Shown here: positions 7,547 through 13,329 of the stretch, in pieces | Numbering within the stretch: the first letter of the stretch is position 1 | How the letters are laid out: each line of letters starts with the position of its first letter | Source: an uncultured Oscillospiraceae bacterium | GTDB taxonomy: Bacteria > Bacillota > Clostridia > Oscillospirales > Oscillospiraceae | Assembly (NCBI GenBank): GCA_900763685.1 | Contig: CAAFLF010000046.1 | Span: forward strand, 1-13,329 | Direction: 5' to 3' | DNA: 13,329 bases | The notes under the pieces: model-generated | Told to the model about the DNA's origin: nothing | What the model saw: only the letters and a program-made list of their open reading frames with translations | Database searches by the model: none | Translations under genes and position numbers: made by a program

Positions 7547-8593
7547 ATGCCGGAACTGAAGCTCTACTCGCCCCCCTCCGCCCGCTCTCCCCGCCTGGAT
7601 CGGGTCCTGGCGGCGGGCCTCGCGGGCATCCCCCACAGCGTCCTCACCTCCCCGGCGGAGCTCCGCCCGGGCACGCGGCTCCTCCCCGCCTTCTCCCTGC
7701 CGCCGGACGGCCTCTGCCCGGAGCTCCTCGCCCTGCTCTCCGCCCTCCGCCGGGACCCCTCCCTCCTGGAGGGCTGCGTGGGCGGCCTCATCATCGACGG
7801 CCCCGGCGAGCTCTACACGAAATCCGCGGGCCGGGACCTGGCTCTCGCCATGAACCTCTCCGGCTGCGCCCTCCTGGGCCGGCCCCTGGTGGAGGCCATC
7901 GGCGACCTCCGGAACTTCACCGTCCAGGCCGCCAACGCCGCCTGCTCCCTGGAGGAGGCCTACGCTCTCGCCATCCGGGATACCGCCCGGCGCCTCCTCG
8001 CCTACGCGCCCCCTAAAGCGGCGCGGCCAAGGCTCACCGTCCTCCACGCCTCCACCCGGGCCACCTCCAACACCCTGGCCCTCTGGGAGGAGACGGAGCG
8101 CCGCCTCCAGAACCGCTGTGATGTCCAGCTCATCGGCCTCCGGAACGGCACGCTCGAGGATTGCGCCGGCTGCCCCTACACCACCTGCCTCCACTTCGGC
8201 GAGAAGGGCGGCTGCTTCTACGGCGGCGTCATGGTCCAGTCCGTCTACCCCGCCATCCGGGAGAGCGACGCCCTGGTCCTCCTCTGCCCCAACTACAACG
8301 ACGCCCTCTCCGCGAACCTCTCCGCCTGCGTCAACCGCCTCACCGCCCTCTACCGCAGCGTCTCCTTCCAGGAGAAGGCGGTCTTCGCCATCGTGGTCTC
8401 CGGCTACTCCGGCGGCGACATCGTGGCAAGCCAGCTGGTCAGCGCCCTGGGGATGAACAAGGGCTTCCAGCTGCCGCCCCGCTTCTGCCTGATGGAGACC
8501 GCCAACCGCTCCGGCGAGGCCCTGACCCTCCCCGGCATCGACGCCCGCCTGGACACCTTCGCCCAGCGTATCCTCACCCTCTGCCGGGACTGA
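7547..8593 (+). CDS. NADPH-dependent FMN reductase-like flavoprotein with a four-cysteine motif
   Basis: A 348-residue protein in two parts. Residues about 160-300 form a flavodoxin-like NADPH-dependent FMN reductase domain: the FMN phosphate loop HASTRATSNT (167-176) and the flavin-contacting CPNYNDALSANLSACVNR (247-264). Between them lie C206, C209, C214 and C223 (Cx2Cx4Cx8C), placed like the iron-sulfur ligands of archaeal and clostridial iron-sulfur flavoproteins but with different spacing. They may bind a 4Fe-4S cluster or zinc. Residues 1-155 are a separate domain with the segment GCALLGRPLVEAIGDLRNF (106-124), which I associate with clostridial NAD(P)H-dependent oxidoreductases but cannot assign a fold. 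Last gene of the operon, ending just before a strong terminator. Electron transfer is likely; donor and acceptor are unknown. Confidence 0.8.
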   Translation: MPELKLYSPPSARSPRLDRVLAAGLAGIPHSVLTSPAELRPGTRLLPAFSLPPDGLCPELLALLSALRRDPSLLEGCVGGLIIDGPGELYTKSAGRDLALAMNLSGCALLGRPLVEAIGDLRNFTVQAANAACSLEEAYALAIRDTARRLLAYAPPKAARPRLTVLHASTRATSNTLALWEETERRLQNRCDVQLIGLRNGTLEDCAGCPYTTCLHFGEKGGCFYGGVMVQSVYPAIRESDALVLLCPNYNDALSANLSACVNRLTALYRSVSFQEKAVFAIVVSGYSGGDIVASQLVSALGMNKGFQLPPRFCLMETANRSGEALTLPGIDARLDTFAQRILTLCRD

Positions 8594-8607
8594 AAGCGTA
8601 AAATAAG

Positions 8608-8649
8608 CGCCGGAAGGGACACTATCCTGTCCCTTCCGGCGTTCATTTT
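8608..8649 (+). terminator. Rho-independent terminator of the three-gene operon, possibly bidirectional
   Basis: A perfect 14-bp stem (8608-8621 with 8628-8641) around the loop CTATCC, followed by TTCATTTT. It begins 15 bases after the flavoprotein stop. On the minus strand the stem is followed by CTTATTTTA, so it could also back up termination of the convergent leftward operon. Confidence 0.88.
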
Positions 8650-8660
8650 CCCGAACTCCC

Positions 8661-8692
8661 AAAAAAGAAAGCCCGCCTTCCCGGCGGGCTTT
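8661..8692 (-). terminator. Rho-independent terminator of the leftward tmcAL operon
   Basis: Read leftward, AAAGCCCGCC (complement of 8683-8692) pairs with GGCGGGCTTT (complement of 8668-8677) around a five-base loop, and a CTTTTTT run follows. The stem lies four bases past the stop of the HD hydrolase gene. It is a textbook intrinsic terminator for transcription arriving from the right. Confidence 0.88.
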
Positions 8693-8696
8693 CCCC

Positions 8697-9203
8697 TTAT
8701 TCCGCTTCGTCCAGGCCCGGATACTGCGCATGGAGCAGCCACTTCCCGCTCTCCGTCCGGAAGATGGTCTCCTCCCCCCGGCGGATGGCGCTGAGGGGCA
8801 GCCCCTTCTCCTGGCTGTTCACCAAAAAGTCCGCCTCCAGCAGGATCCGCCAGTCGATGCCGTCCACCCCCGTGAGGGTGTGGTGGTGCCCCACCAAAAA
8901 GGCGATCCGCTCCGCGGTCTCCTCCTCCACGCCGATGCCCCGGAGCAGCCGCCTCGCGGGCTCCACGCCCTCCCGCTCCTGCAGGGGGCCGTCGTGCTTC
9001 CCGAACTTCTCCTCTGCGGGCCGGATGCCGATGTCGTGGACCACCGCCGCCAGCTCCAATCGCCGGAGGGTCGCCTCGTCCAGCCCCTCCTCCATGCCGA
9101 TGTAGCGGCAGAAGCTGTGGACCTTCAAAAAATGCTGGATCCGGTGGGGCACGCCCCGCTCCCAGGCGACCATCTCCCGGATGGCCTCATGGACCTCGTT
9201 CAT
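8697..9203 (-). CDS. Small HD-domain metal-dependent phosphohydrolase
   Basis: A 168-residue cytosolic protein of the HD superfamily, which hydrolyses phosphate esters of nucleotides and related compounds with bound metal. The pattern is complete: H29 (KVHSF), H56-D57 in AVVHDIGI, the downstream histidine run at 106-108 (GHHHTL) and D125 (LLEADFLVN). KFGKHDGPLQEREG (67-80) sits between helices as in many stand-alone HD proteins. The length is normal for a single-domain member. ATG 9203 has CGGAGGAG seven bases upstream. Only 17 bases separate it from the lipoprotein gene, so it is the last gene of the tmcAL operon. Substrate cannot be predicted. It shows no close resemblance to the HD domain of the large fusion beyond the shared motif. 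Confidence 0.85.
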   Translation of the reverse strand: MNEVHEAIREMVAWERGVPHRIQHFLKVHSFCRYIGMEEGLDEATLRRLELAAVVHDIGIRPAEEKFGKHDGPLQEREGVEPARRLLRGIGVEEETAERIAFLVGHHHTLTGVDGIDWRILLEADFLVNSQEKGLPLSAIRRGEETIFRTESGKWLLHAQYPGLDEAE

Positions 9204-9220
9204 CCGCTTCCTCCTCCGTC

Positions 9221-10093
9221 TTAGTAGCCCAGGAGCCGCAGCCCCTCAGGGCTTAAGTACTGCCCCAAAAAGTCCCGGTCCAGCCGGAACTCCTGGGTCC
9301 CCGCCGCGTAGCAGGCGATCTCATAGGGGGCGAAGGTCACGGTCATGCCCTCCTCGCCGAAGCTCACGGTGTAGTCCGCCCAGGCCGCGGCGATGTCCCG
9401 GTACTCCTCCCAGTAGTACTGCCCCGGCTTCACGCCCTCCCGCTCGGCGATGGCGTCCGCCTGGCGGATGATCTCCTCCGCCACCGCCTCCTGAAAGGCC
9501 TGGGTGTCCGCCGCCAGGAAGCCCGGCTCCACAAAGCTGCCGCTCTCCAGGTCGAAGTTCCAGGCCGTGTACATGGTGTTGGGATGGGCCCCGCCGGTGA
9601 AGCTGTAGTACATCCCCCGGACGCTGACAAAGCTCTCCGTCTCATAGAGCTCGCAGGCAAGCTCCGTCGAGTAGCCCCGGTTCTCCGTCCAGATGGGCAG
9701 GATGTCCTTCATCGCGGCGTAGTCCTCCCGGGCCCAGGATTCCACCTCCTGGGCGTCCTGGCCGTCCCGCCAGTAGCGGAAGTTCTCGTTAAAGGCCGTG
9801 AGCGCGCTCTTCGCCCGCTCCGGCAGCTCCTCCTCCGGGATCTCCGCCCCGTCCTCGCCGTAGGCCCGGAGCACCGGCACCTCATAGCGGTAGGTCAGCA
9901 GGCATACGTCGCCCTCCCGGCTCTCCCCCGCGACCTCCTCCAGCTCCGCCTGATAGCGGACGCTCTGGTCCTTGGGGCTGGGGGACAGCGGAGCGGGCTC
10001 GGCGCTCCCCGTCATCGGCGCGCTGGCGCCGCAGGCGGTCAGCAGCAGCGTCAGGCAGCAGCCCAGCAGGGCGATGGTTCGTTTCTTCATCAT
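9221..10093 (-). CDS. Lipoprotein with RsiV-like DUF4163/DUF3298 region
   Basis: A 290-residue exported lipoprotein. The start MMKKR is followed by a hydrophobic stretch and lipobox LTAC with C21 as the lipidated cysteine; the next 25 residues are a Ser/Pro-rich linker. The mature part matches the DUF4163/DUF3298 pair found in the extracellular domain of anti-sigma factor RsiV: SFTGGAHPNTMYTAWNFDLESG-type segment (164-185, core GGAHPN 167-172) and FAPYEIACYAAGTQEF (254-269). RsiV binds lysozyme, but this protein has no cytoplasmic anti-sigma part and no sigma factor gene is nearby, so it is probably a cell-surface protein of unknown role. AAGGAG lies upstream; either of the tandem ATGs (10093 or 10090) could be used. 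It sits between tmcAL (42-base gap) and the HD gene (17-base gap). Confidence 0.85.
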   Translation of the reverse strand: MMKKRTIALLGCCLTLLLTACGASAPMTGSAEPAPLSPSPKDQSVRYQAELEEVAGESREGDVCLLTYRYEVPVLRAYGEDGAEIPEEELPERAKSALTAFNENFRYWRDGQDAQEVESWAREDYAAMKDILPIWTENRGYSTELACELYETESFVSVRGMYYSFTGGAHPNTMYTAWNFDLESGSFVEPGFLAADTQAFQEAVAEEIIRQADAIAEREGVKPGQYYWEEYRDIAAAWADYTVSFGEEGMTVTFAPYEIACYAAGTQEFRLDRDFLGQYLSPEGLRLLGY

Positions 10094-10135
10094 GGCAACT
10101 CCTTTTTTTCGCGAGGTTCCGCGCCAAAATCGGCG

Positions 10136-11335
10136 TCACAGCACCCGTGGCCCCTCCCGCCACTCCGCCCCGCCGGGGGCGGGATCGCCGGGGAACGCCA
10201 GGGTATAGAGGTCCGTGGCCAGGACCTCCCGCCGGAAGACCGCCTGGGCCTCCGGGGTCAGCCGCCGGACATCGGCGGGCTTTGTCAGGATGGGCAGCGC
10301 CCCGCGCCGGCGGGCCTCCGCCAGCAGCGCCCGGCCCCGCTGGTTCATGGCCAGGGGACGGAGGTACGGCACCCGGGCTGGAAGCGTTTCCGGTCTCAGG
10401 CCCAAATAGGCCCAGAGCGCCAGCCGCCGCAGCCGGGAATAGGCGTAGCGCTTGGTTTTGGCCCGGTCCAGCACTTCCTCCAGGGAAGCCGCCTCCCGGG
10501 CGGCGGCCGCCAGCCGGTTCCCCAGCCCCTCGCCTCCGGCGTCCAGGGCCAGGAAGTCCGCCTCCCCCATCCGCCGCAGCTGGGCCAGGATGGCCCGCTC
10601 AGCGCCCGCGGCGAAGACCGGGGCCCGGCCCCGGGCCTCCTCCGCCTCGTAGAGCTCCCGCATGGCGGGAGCCATGGCGGCCAGCGCCTCCGCCCGCCGC
10701 CCTTCTTGGATCATCCGCCGGATGCTCCCGGCGGAGGGGTACTCCCCGCCGTCCTGGTCGTGCCCCGCCCCCTGCCGGAGGATGGGCACGAGATGAACTT
10801 CGCTTCCCTCCCGCGAAAGGGCCTTGGCGTACTCCACCGCCAGGATGTCGTTGGGCCGGGAGAGGACTTCCGCCCCCTCCTCCCCGATGAGCCCCGCCAG
10901 GGCCCGCTGCCGGGCGGCGGCGAAGCTGTGGGGCCCCGCCAGCTCCCGCCGGAGGGCCTCCGGGAAGTCCGGCCCCAGCAGGGCCTCCGTCGCGGAGCGG
11001 ATGGCCCCGGCGTCGGCGCTCTCACTGCCGAAGACCAGGTCCGTCACAAGGCCCGTGCCAAGCAGCACCTCCACGCCCCCCTGGGCGAAGCGCTCCGCCG
11101 GGGCGCAGGCCCAGGAGAGGGGGATCTCCAGCACCAGGTCCGCCCCGGAGCGGACGGCGGCCTCCGCCCGGGCGTGCTTCCCCAGCAGGGCGAAGTCCCC
11201 CCGCTGGACGAAGTTCCCGCTCATGGCGCAGATCACCGGCGTCTCCTCCCCCAAAAGGGCCCGGAGCCGCCGCAGCTGGCAGCAATGTCCAAGGTGGAGG
11301 GGATTGTACTCTGCTATGATACCAGCCGCCGCCAT
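10136..11335 (-). CDS. tmcAL: tRNA(Met) cytidine acetate ligase (TmcAL, YlbM family)
   Basis: A 399-residue enzyme that activates acetate with ATP and acetylates the wobble cytidine (ac4C34) of elongator tRNA(Met). Signature features: GIIAEYNPLHLGH at residues 5-17 with HxGH at 14-17, MSGNFVQRG (38-46), the PNDILAVEYAKAL segment, a YPSAGSIRR motif corresponding to ISxxxIR of nucleotidyltransferases, and TKRYAYSRLRRL toward the C-terminus. The usual length is about 400. An upstream TTG at 11350 is in frame, but ATG 11335 is preferred because GGGGGGA lies six bases before it and the family begins at this point. It is the first gene of the leftward operon and is divergent from ackA with a 200-base gap. 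No clear promoter was found for it. Confidence 0.93.
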   Translation of the reverse strand: MAAAGIIAEYNPLHLGHCCQLRRLRALLGEETPVICAMSGNFVQRGDFALLGKHARAEAAVRSGADLVLEIPLSWACAPAERFAQGGVEVLLGTGLVTDLVFGSESADAGAIRSATEALLGPDFPEALRRELAGPHSFAAARQRALAGLIGEEGAEVLSRPNDILAVEYAKALSREGSEVHLVPILRQGAGHDQDGGEYPSAGSIRRMIQEGRRAEALAAMAPAMRELYEAEEARGRAPVFAAGAERAILAQLRRMGEADFLALDAGGEGLGNRLAAAAREAASLEEVLDRAKTKRYAYSRLRRLALWAYLGLRPETLPARVPYLRPLAMNQRGRALLAEARRRGALPILTKPADVRRLTPEAQAVFRREVLATDLYTLAFPGDPAPGGAEWREGPRVL

Positions 11336-11348
11336 GCAATTTCCCCCC

Positions 11349-11382
11349 AATTCGGTAACAAAAAAATGACAATTTGGTAAAA
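11349..11382. repeat. Direct repeat pair in the tmcAL-ackA intergenic region
   Basis: AATTCGGTAACA (11349-11360) and AATTTGGTAAAA (11371-11382) match at 10 of 12 positions and start 22 bp apart, about two helical turns. They lie just upstream of the ackA -35 box, at roughly -74 and -52 from the predicted start. That suits a dimeric or paired activator on ackA, or a repressor on tmcAL. The motif does not look like a CcpA cre site. The role is inferred. Confidence 0.4.
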
Positions 11383-11388
11383 ACGCCG

Positions 11389-11416
11389 TTGCGCCCTCCG
11401 GAAATCCTGTTATAAT
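11389..11416 (+). promoter_or_regulatory. SigA-type promoter for ackA with extended -10
   Basis: TATAAT (11411-11416) is preceded by TG one base upstream (11408-11409), forming an extended -10. A weak -35, TTGCGC (11389-11394), lies 16 bases away. Transcription from about 11423 would give a leader of roughly 110 bases before the ackA ATG. An extended -10 with a weak -35 fits a promoter needing an activator or working mainly through the -10. Confidence 0.78.
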
Positions 11417-11431
11417 GGAGGGCAGAGCGCT

Positions 11432-11453
11432 CGCCGGGGATGATGGACCGGCG
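11432..11453 (+). promoter_or_regulatory. Hairpin in the ackA leader
   Basis: CGCCGG (11432-11437) pairs with CCGGCG (11448-11453) around a ten-base loop, and the palindrome GAGCGCTC (11425-11432) lies directly before it. Both are in the predicted untranslated leader of about 110 bases. No T-tract follows, so it is not an attenuator. Its function is unknown. Confidence 0.35.
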
Positions 11454-11535
11454 GGTTCGACGTTCCCTGTCTATTCTATACGAAAACAGCGGTCCGCGCA
11501 AGAGGCCGCCAGAAAAGAAGAGGAGTACGAAAGCA

Positions 11536-12738
11536 ATGAACATCTTAGTCATCAACGCAGGCAGTTCCTCCCTGAAGTATCAGCTCCTGAACCCCGCCAC
11601 CGGCGAGCTGCTGGCCAAGGGCCTCTGCGAGCGCATCGGCATCGACGGCAAGTTCACCTACAAGCCCCAGGTCGAGGGCAAGGAGAAGCTGGACGCCATC
11701 GACGTCGCCATGCCCACCCACGCCGAGGCCATCCAGGCCGTGCTGGACGCCCTGGTGGACCCCAAGAACGGTGTCATCGCCTCCATGGACGAGATCGACG
11801 CCGTGGGTCACCGTGTGGTGCACGGGGCTGAGACCTTCGCCTGCTCCGTGGAGATCAGCGACGCCGTCATGCAGGCCCTGCAGGACAACATCCCCCTGGC
11901 TCCCCTCCACAACCCCGCCAACATCATCGGCATCGAGGCCTGCAAAAAGTGCATGCCCAACGTCCCCATGGTGGGCGTGTTCGACACCGCCTTCCATCAG
12001 ACCATGCCTCCCAAGGCCTACCTCTACGCCCTGCCCTATGAGTACTATGAGAAGGACAAGGTCCGCCGCTACGGCTTCCACGGCACCTCTCACCGCTATG
12101 TCTCCCAGCGGGCCGCCGCCATGCTGGGCAAGGACCCCTCTGAGCTGAAGATCATCACCTGCCACCTGGGCAACGGCTCCTCCATCGCCGCTGTGGACGG
12201 CGGCAAGAGCGTGGACACCTCCATGGGCTTCACTCCCCTGGCCGGTCTGCCCATGGGCACCCGCTCCGGCGATCTGGACGCCGGCGCCATGCAGTACCTC
12301 ATGCACCGCTACGACATGGACATCGACGGCATGCTGAACGTCCTCAACAAGAAGTCCGGCATGCAGGGCATCTCCGGCGTGGGCTCTGACTTCCGCGACC
12401 TGGAGTCCGCCGCCGCCCAGGGCAACGAGCGCGCCGCCCTGGCCCGGGAGAAGTTCTGCTACGAGGTCAAGAAGTACATCGGCGCTTACGCCGCCGCCAT
12501 GGGCGGGGTGGACGCCGTGGTCTTCACCGCCGGCGTGGGCGAGAACGACATCGGCGTCCGTGCCGAGGTCTGCCAGGGCCTGGAGTTCCTGGGCCTGAAG
12601 CTGGACGAGCAGGCCAACAACGTCCGGGGCAAGGAAGCCGTCCTCTCCACCGCCGACTCCAAGGTCAAGGTCCTCCTGGTCCCCACCAACGAGGAGCTCA
12701 TGATCGCCATGGACACCGCCGAGATCGTCGGCAAGTAA
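11536..12738 (+). CDS. ackA: Acetate kinase
   Basis: A 400-residue acetate kinase, full length for the family, which interconverts ATP plus acetate with ADP plus acetyl phosphate in the cytosol; in fermenters it yields ATP. The ASKHA-fold signature [10 protein letters not shown] begins at residue 7. Residues matching the characterised Methanosarcina active site are present: N7, R93 (GHRVVHG), D150 (VFDTAFHQ), H182 (GFHGTSHR), R243 (GTRSGDLD) and E386 (TNEEL). The adenosine-binding loop reads FTAGVGEND. The frame is open 32 codons upstream, but ATG 11536 follows GAGGAG and starts at the conserved MNILVINAG. Codons look more selected than in the neighbours (more AAG, CTG and GTC, fewer rare ones), fitting high expression. 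No pta gene is in the window; the terminator begins about 40 bases downstream. Confidence 0.97.
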   Translation: MNILVINAGSSSLKYQLLNPATGELLAKGLCERIGIDGKFTYKPQVEGKEKLDAIDVAMPTHAEAIQAVLDALVDPKNGVIASMDEIDAVGHRVVHGAETFACSVEISDAVMQALQDNIPLAPLHNPANIIGIEACKKCMPNVPMVGVFDTAFHQTMPPKAYLYALPYEYYEKDKVRRYGFHGTSHRYVSQRAAAMLGKDPSELKIITCHLGNGSSIAAVDGGKSVDTSMGFTPLAGLPMGTRSGDLDAGAMQYLMHRYDMDIDGMLNVLNKKSGMQGISGVGSDFRDLESAAAQGNERAALAREKFCYEVKKYIGAYAAAMGGVDAVVFTAGVGENDIGVRAEVCQGLEFLGLKLDEQANNVRGKEAVLSTADSKVKVLLVPTNEELMIAMDTAEIVGK

Positions 12739-12779
12739 AAAAAGATTTCGGGAAAACGTCCCCGTTTCCCCGGGAAAGC

Positions 12780-12822
12780 GCCGAGCCGCCCATCCTTTGG
12801 ATGGACGGCTCGGCGGCGTTTT
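12780..12822 (+). terminator. Rho-independent terminator of ackA
   Basis: GCCGAGCCG (12780-12788) pairs with CGGCTCGGC (12806-12814). After a single C/A mismatch, CCATCC (12790-12795) pairs with GGATGG (12799-12804) around a TTT loop. A TTTT run follows at 12819-12822 after four G/C bases. Beginning about 40 bases past the ackA stop, it is the probable 3' end of the ackA transcript. Confidence 0.8.
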
Positions 12823-12863
12823 GTCGGAACAGCTCCGCCATTCCGGCGGGCGGCCTCGTCCGG

Positions 12864-12962
12864 AGGCTCCCCCTCCGGGCGATGGCGTTTTCCCTCGCTT
12901 CGGGGCGAGGGAGGACCGTCCTTGGGGCGGGCCTCCCTCCATCGCTCCGGGAGAGGGAGCCT
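12864..12962. repeat. Large imperfect inverted repeat with inner hairpin
   Basis: AGGCTCCC (12864-12871) pairs with GGGAGCCT (12955-12962), and CGATGG (12880-12885) pairs with CCATCG (12939-12944). An internal loop separates the two stems, giving arms of about 22 bases around a 53-base centre. Inside it TCCCTCGC (12891-12898) pairs with GCGAGGGA (12905-12912) around the loop TTCGGG. No open frame explains this. It resembles a dispersed palindromic (MITE- or REP-like) element or a structured RNA. Confidence 0.5.
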
Positions 12963-12983
12963 TTCCGCCGCCATCGGCGGAAA
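12962..12983. repeat. Perfect 9-bp hairpin
   Basis: TTTCCGCCG (12962-12970) pairs perfectly with CGGCGGAAA (12975-12983) around the loop CCAT. It abuts the right arm of the larger inverted repeat and may be part of the same element. No T-tract follows on the plus strand. Confidence 0.55.
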
Positions 12984-13011
12984 CCGGGAAGGGATCCCCT
13001 CTTTTGGGCAC

Positions 13012-13027
13012 GAAAAAAATTTTTTTC
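13012..13027. repeat. Perfect A7/T7 palindrome
   Basis: Seven A followed by seven T flanked by G and C (13012-13027), a 16-base perfect palindrome in otherwise GC-rich DNA. Such A/T tracts bend DNA and can act as an UP element or nucleoid-protein site. On either strand its T-run could also end a weak transcript. No clear -35/-10 pair follows. Confidence 0.5.
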
Positions 13028-13112
13028 AGGCTTGCACGGAAACGGGCAAAAAACGGCGGAGTACGTCCCCTACGCGGGAGACGCCCGGCCGGAGGGGCAA
13101 AAATGGCCCCGG

Positions 13113-13160
13113 AAGACCCTCGGCGCTCCCTCTTGATCCGCTTCCCGGGAAGAGGGTCTT
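13113..13160 (+). repeat. Long-loop inverted repeat followed by TTTT
   Basis: AAGACCCTC (13113-13121) pairs with GAGGGTCTT (13152-13160) across a 30-base loop that itself contains the palindrome CTTCCCGGGAAG. The right arm runs into TTTT (13159-13162). The shape allows a weak terminator, but the long loop makes that uncertain. Confidence 0.4.
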
Positions 13161-13286
13161 TTCGTCATGCCCTGGCGGGCCATTGCCGGATGCCCAGGAT
13201 TTTCCACCGTTTTGAGGCGATTCCTTCCCTGCCTCCTCTCCCCGGAAACCCTCCTGTTTCTTCCCCCAAAAAGGGGAGAAATGGTA

Positions 13287-13316
13287 AAAGCGGCCGCCAA
13301 ACGGCGGCCGCTTTTT
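13287..13316. terminator. Strong terminator-like hairpin at right edge
   Basis: AAAGCGGCCGCC (13287-13298) pairs perfectly with GGCGGCCGCTTT (13303-13314) around the loop AAAC, with one more A-T pair outside. The plus strand continues TTTTTGATTCTTTTT. The minus strand continues with TTTTACC after the stem, so leftward termination is also possible. No rightward gene between ackA and this point needs it. It may serve a leftward gene beyond the window or an unannotated RNA. Confidence 0.8.
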
Positions 13317-13329
13317 GATTCTTTTTCCC

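Larger units (their letters stand above)
12739..13329. other. Gene-free, hairpin-rich region after ackA
   Basis: About 590 bases without a convincing coding region on either strand. Open frames exist but have proline/arginine-rich, low-complexity translations, lack ribosome binding sites and run across strong stem-loops. The stretch contains the ackA terminator, a large imperfect inverted repeat (12864-12962), a perfect hairpin (12962-12983), an A7T7 palindrome (13012-13027), a long-range stem (13113-13160) and a strong terminator at the right end (13287-13316). No tRNA or known RNA family was recognised. Confidence 0.7.

Noticed and set aside
11440..11535. A 32-codon upstream extension of acetate kinase
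   Set aside because: The conserved protein starts at MNILVINAG with its own ribosome binding site; the extra residues match nothing in the family.
13070..13300. A minus-strand open frame of 76 codons at the right edge
   Set aside because: It begins within the loop and arm of the 13287-13316 hairpin, has no ribosome binding site and resembles no protein family.
12797..13318. A plus-strand open frame of 173 codons after ackA
   Set aside because: It starts inside the ackA terminator hairpin and ends in another terminator stem. It has no ribosome binding site and its translation is Pro/Arg/Gly-rich with no recognisable domain.
1..13329. CRISPR arrays, tRNA or rRNA genes, insertion sequences with a transposase, and riboswitches
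   Set aside because: No regularly spaced repeats, cloverleaf, rRNA-like stretch, transposase motif or known aptamer was seen on reading both strands. Weakly conserved RNAs cannot be excluded without covariance searches.

Overview
This is a GC-rich chromosomal segment of a low-GC-phylum type anaerobe, most likely a GC-rich member of the Clostridia (Oscillospirales-like). The basis is gene content (AzlCD, TmcAL back to back with acetate kinase, an RsiV-like lipoprotein), strong AGGAGG ribosome binding sites, SigA-type promoters with TATAAT boxes, and very strong G/C preference at third codon positions. The genus cannot be fixed by eye.

Layout. Positions 1-154 are an AT-richer intergenic stretch with two hairpins, possibly a small repeat element. 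azlC-azlD (branched-chain amino acid exporter) reads leftward from a clear promoter at 1230-1258. A divergent promoter (1347-1375) drives a rightward three-gene operon (1426-8593): a 1597-residue multidomain protein (HD hydrolase, long helical repeat region, NadD-like nucleotidyltransferase, probable acetyltransferase-like domain, phosphoribosyltransferase-like domain), a divergent lactate/malate-dehydrogenase-like protein, and a cysteine-bearing FMN-reductase-like flavoprotein. Two back-to-back terminators (8608-8692) separate it from a leftward operon (11335-8697): tmcAL, an RsiV-like lipoprotein and a small HD-domain hydrolase. ackA reads rightward from 11536, divergent from tmcAL, and ends in a strong terminator. 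The last 0.5 kb holds no convincing gene but is crowded with inverted repeats and ends in a second strong terminator.

How they fit. The tmcAL/ackA pair shares acetate and ATP chemistry: one acetylates tRNA(Met), the other interconverts acetate and acetyl phosphate. The rightward operon is the most interesting part. Its domains all belong to families handling nucleotides or nicotinamide/flavin cofactors (PRPP-type site, adenylyltransferase, phosphohydrolase, NAD-type dehydrogenase, FMN reductase). I infer an undescribed nucleotide- or cofactor-related pathway; its substrate is not visible from sequence.
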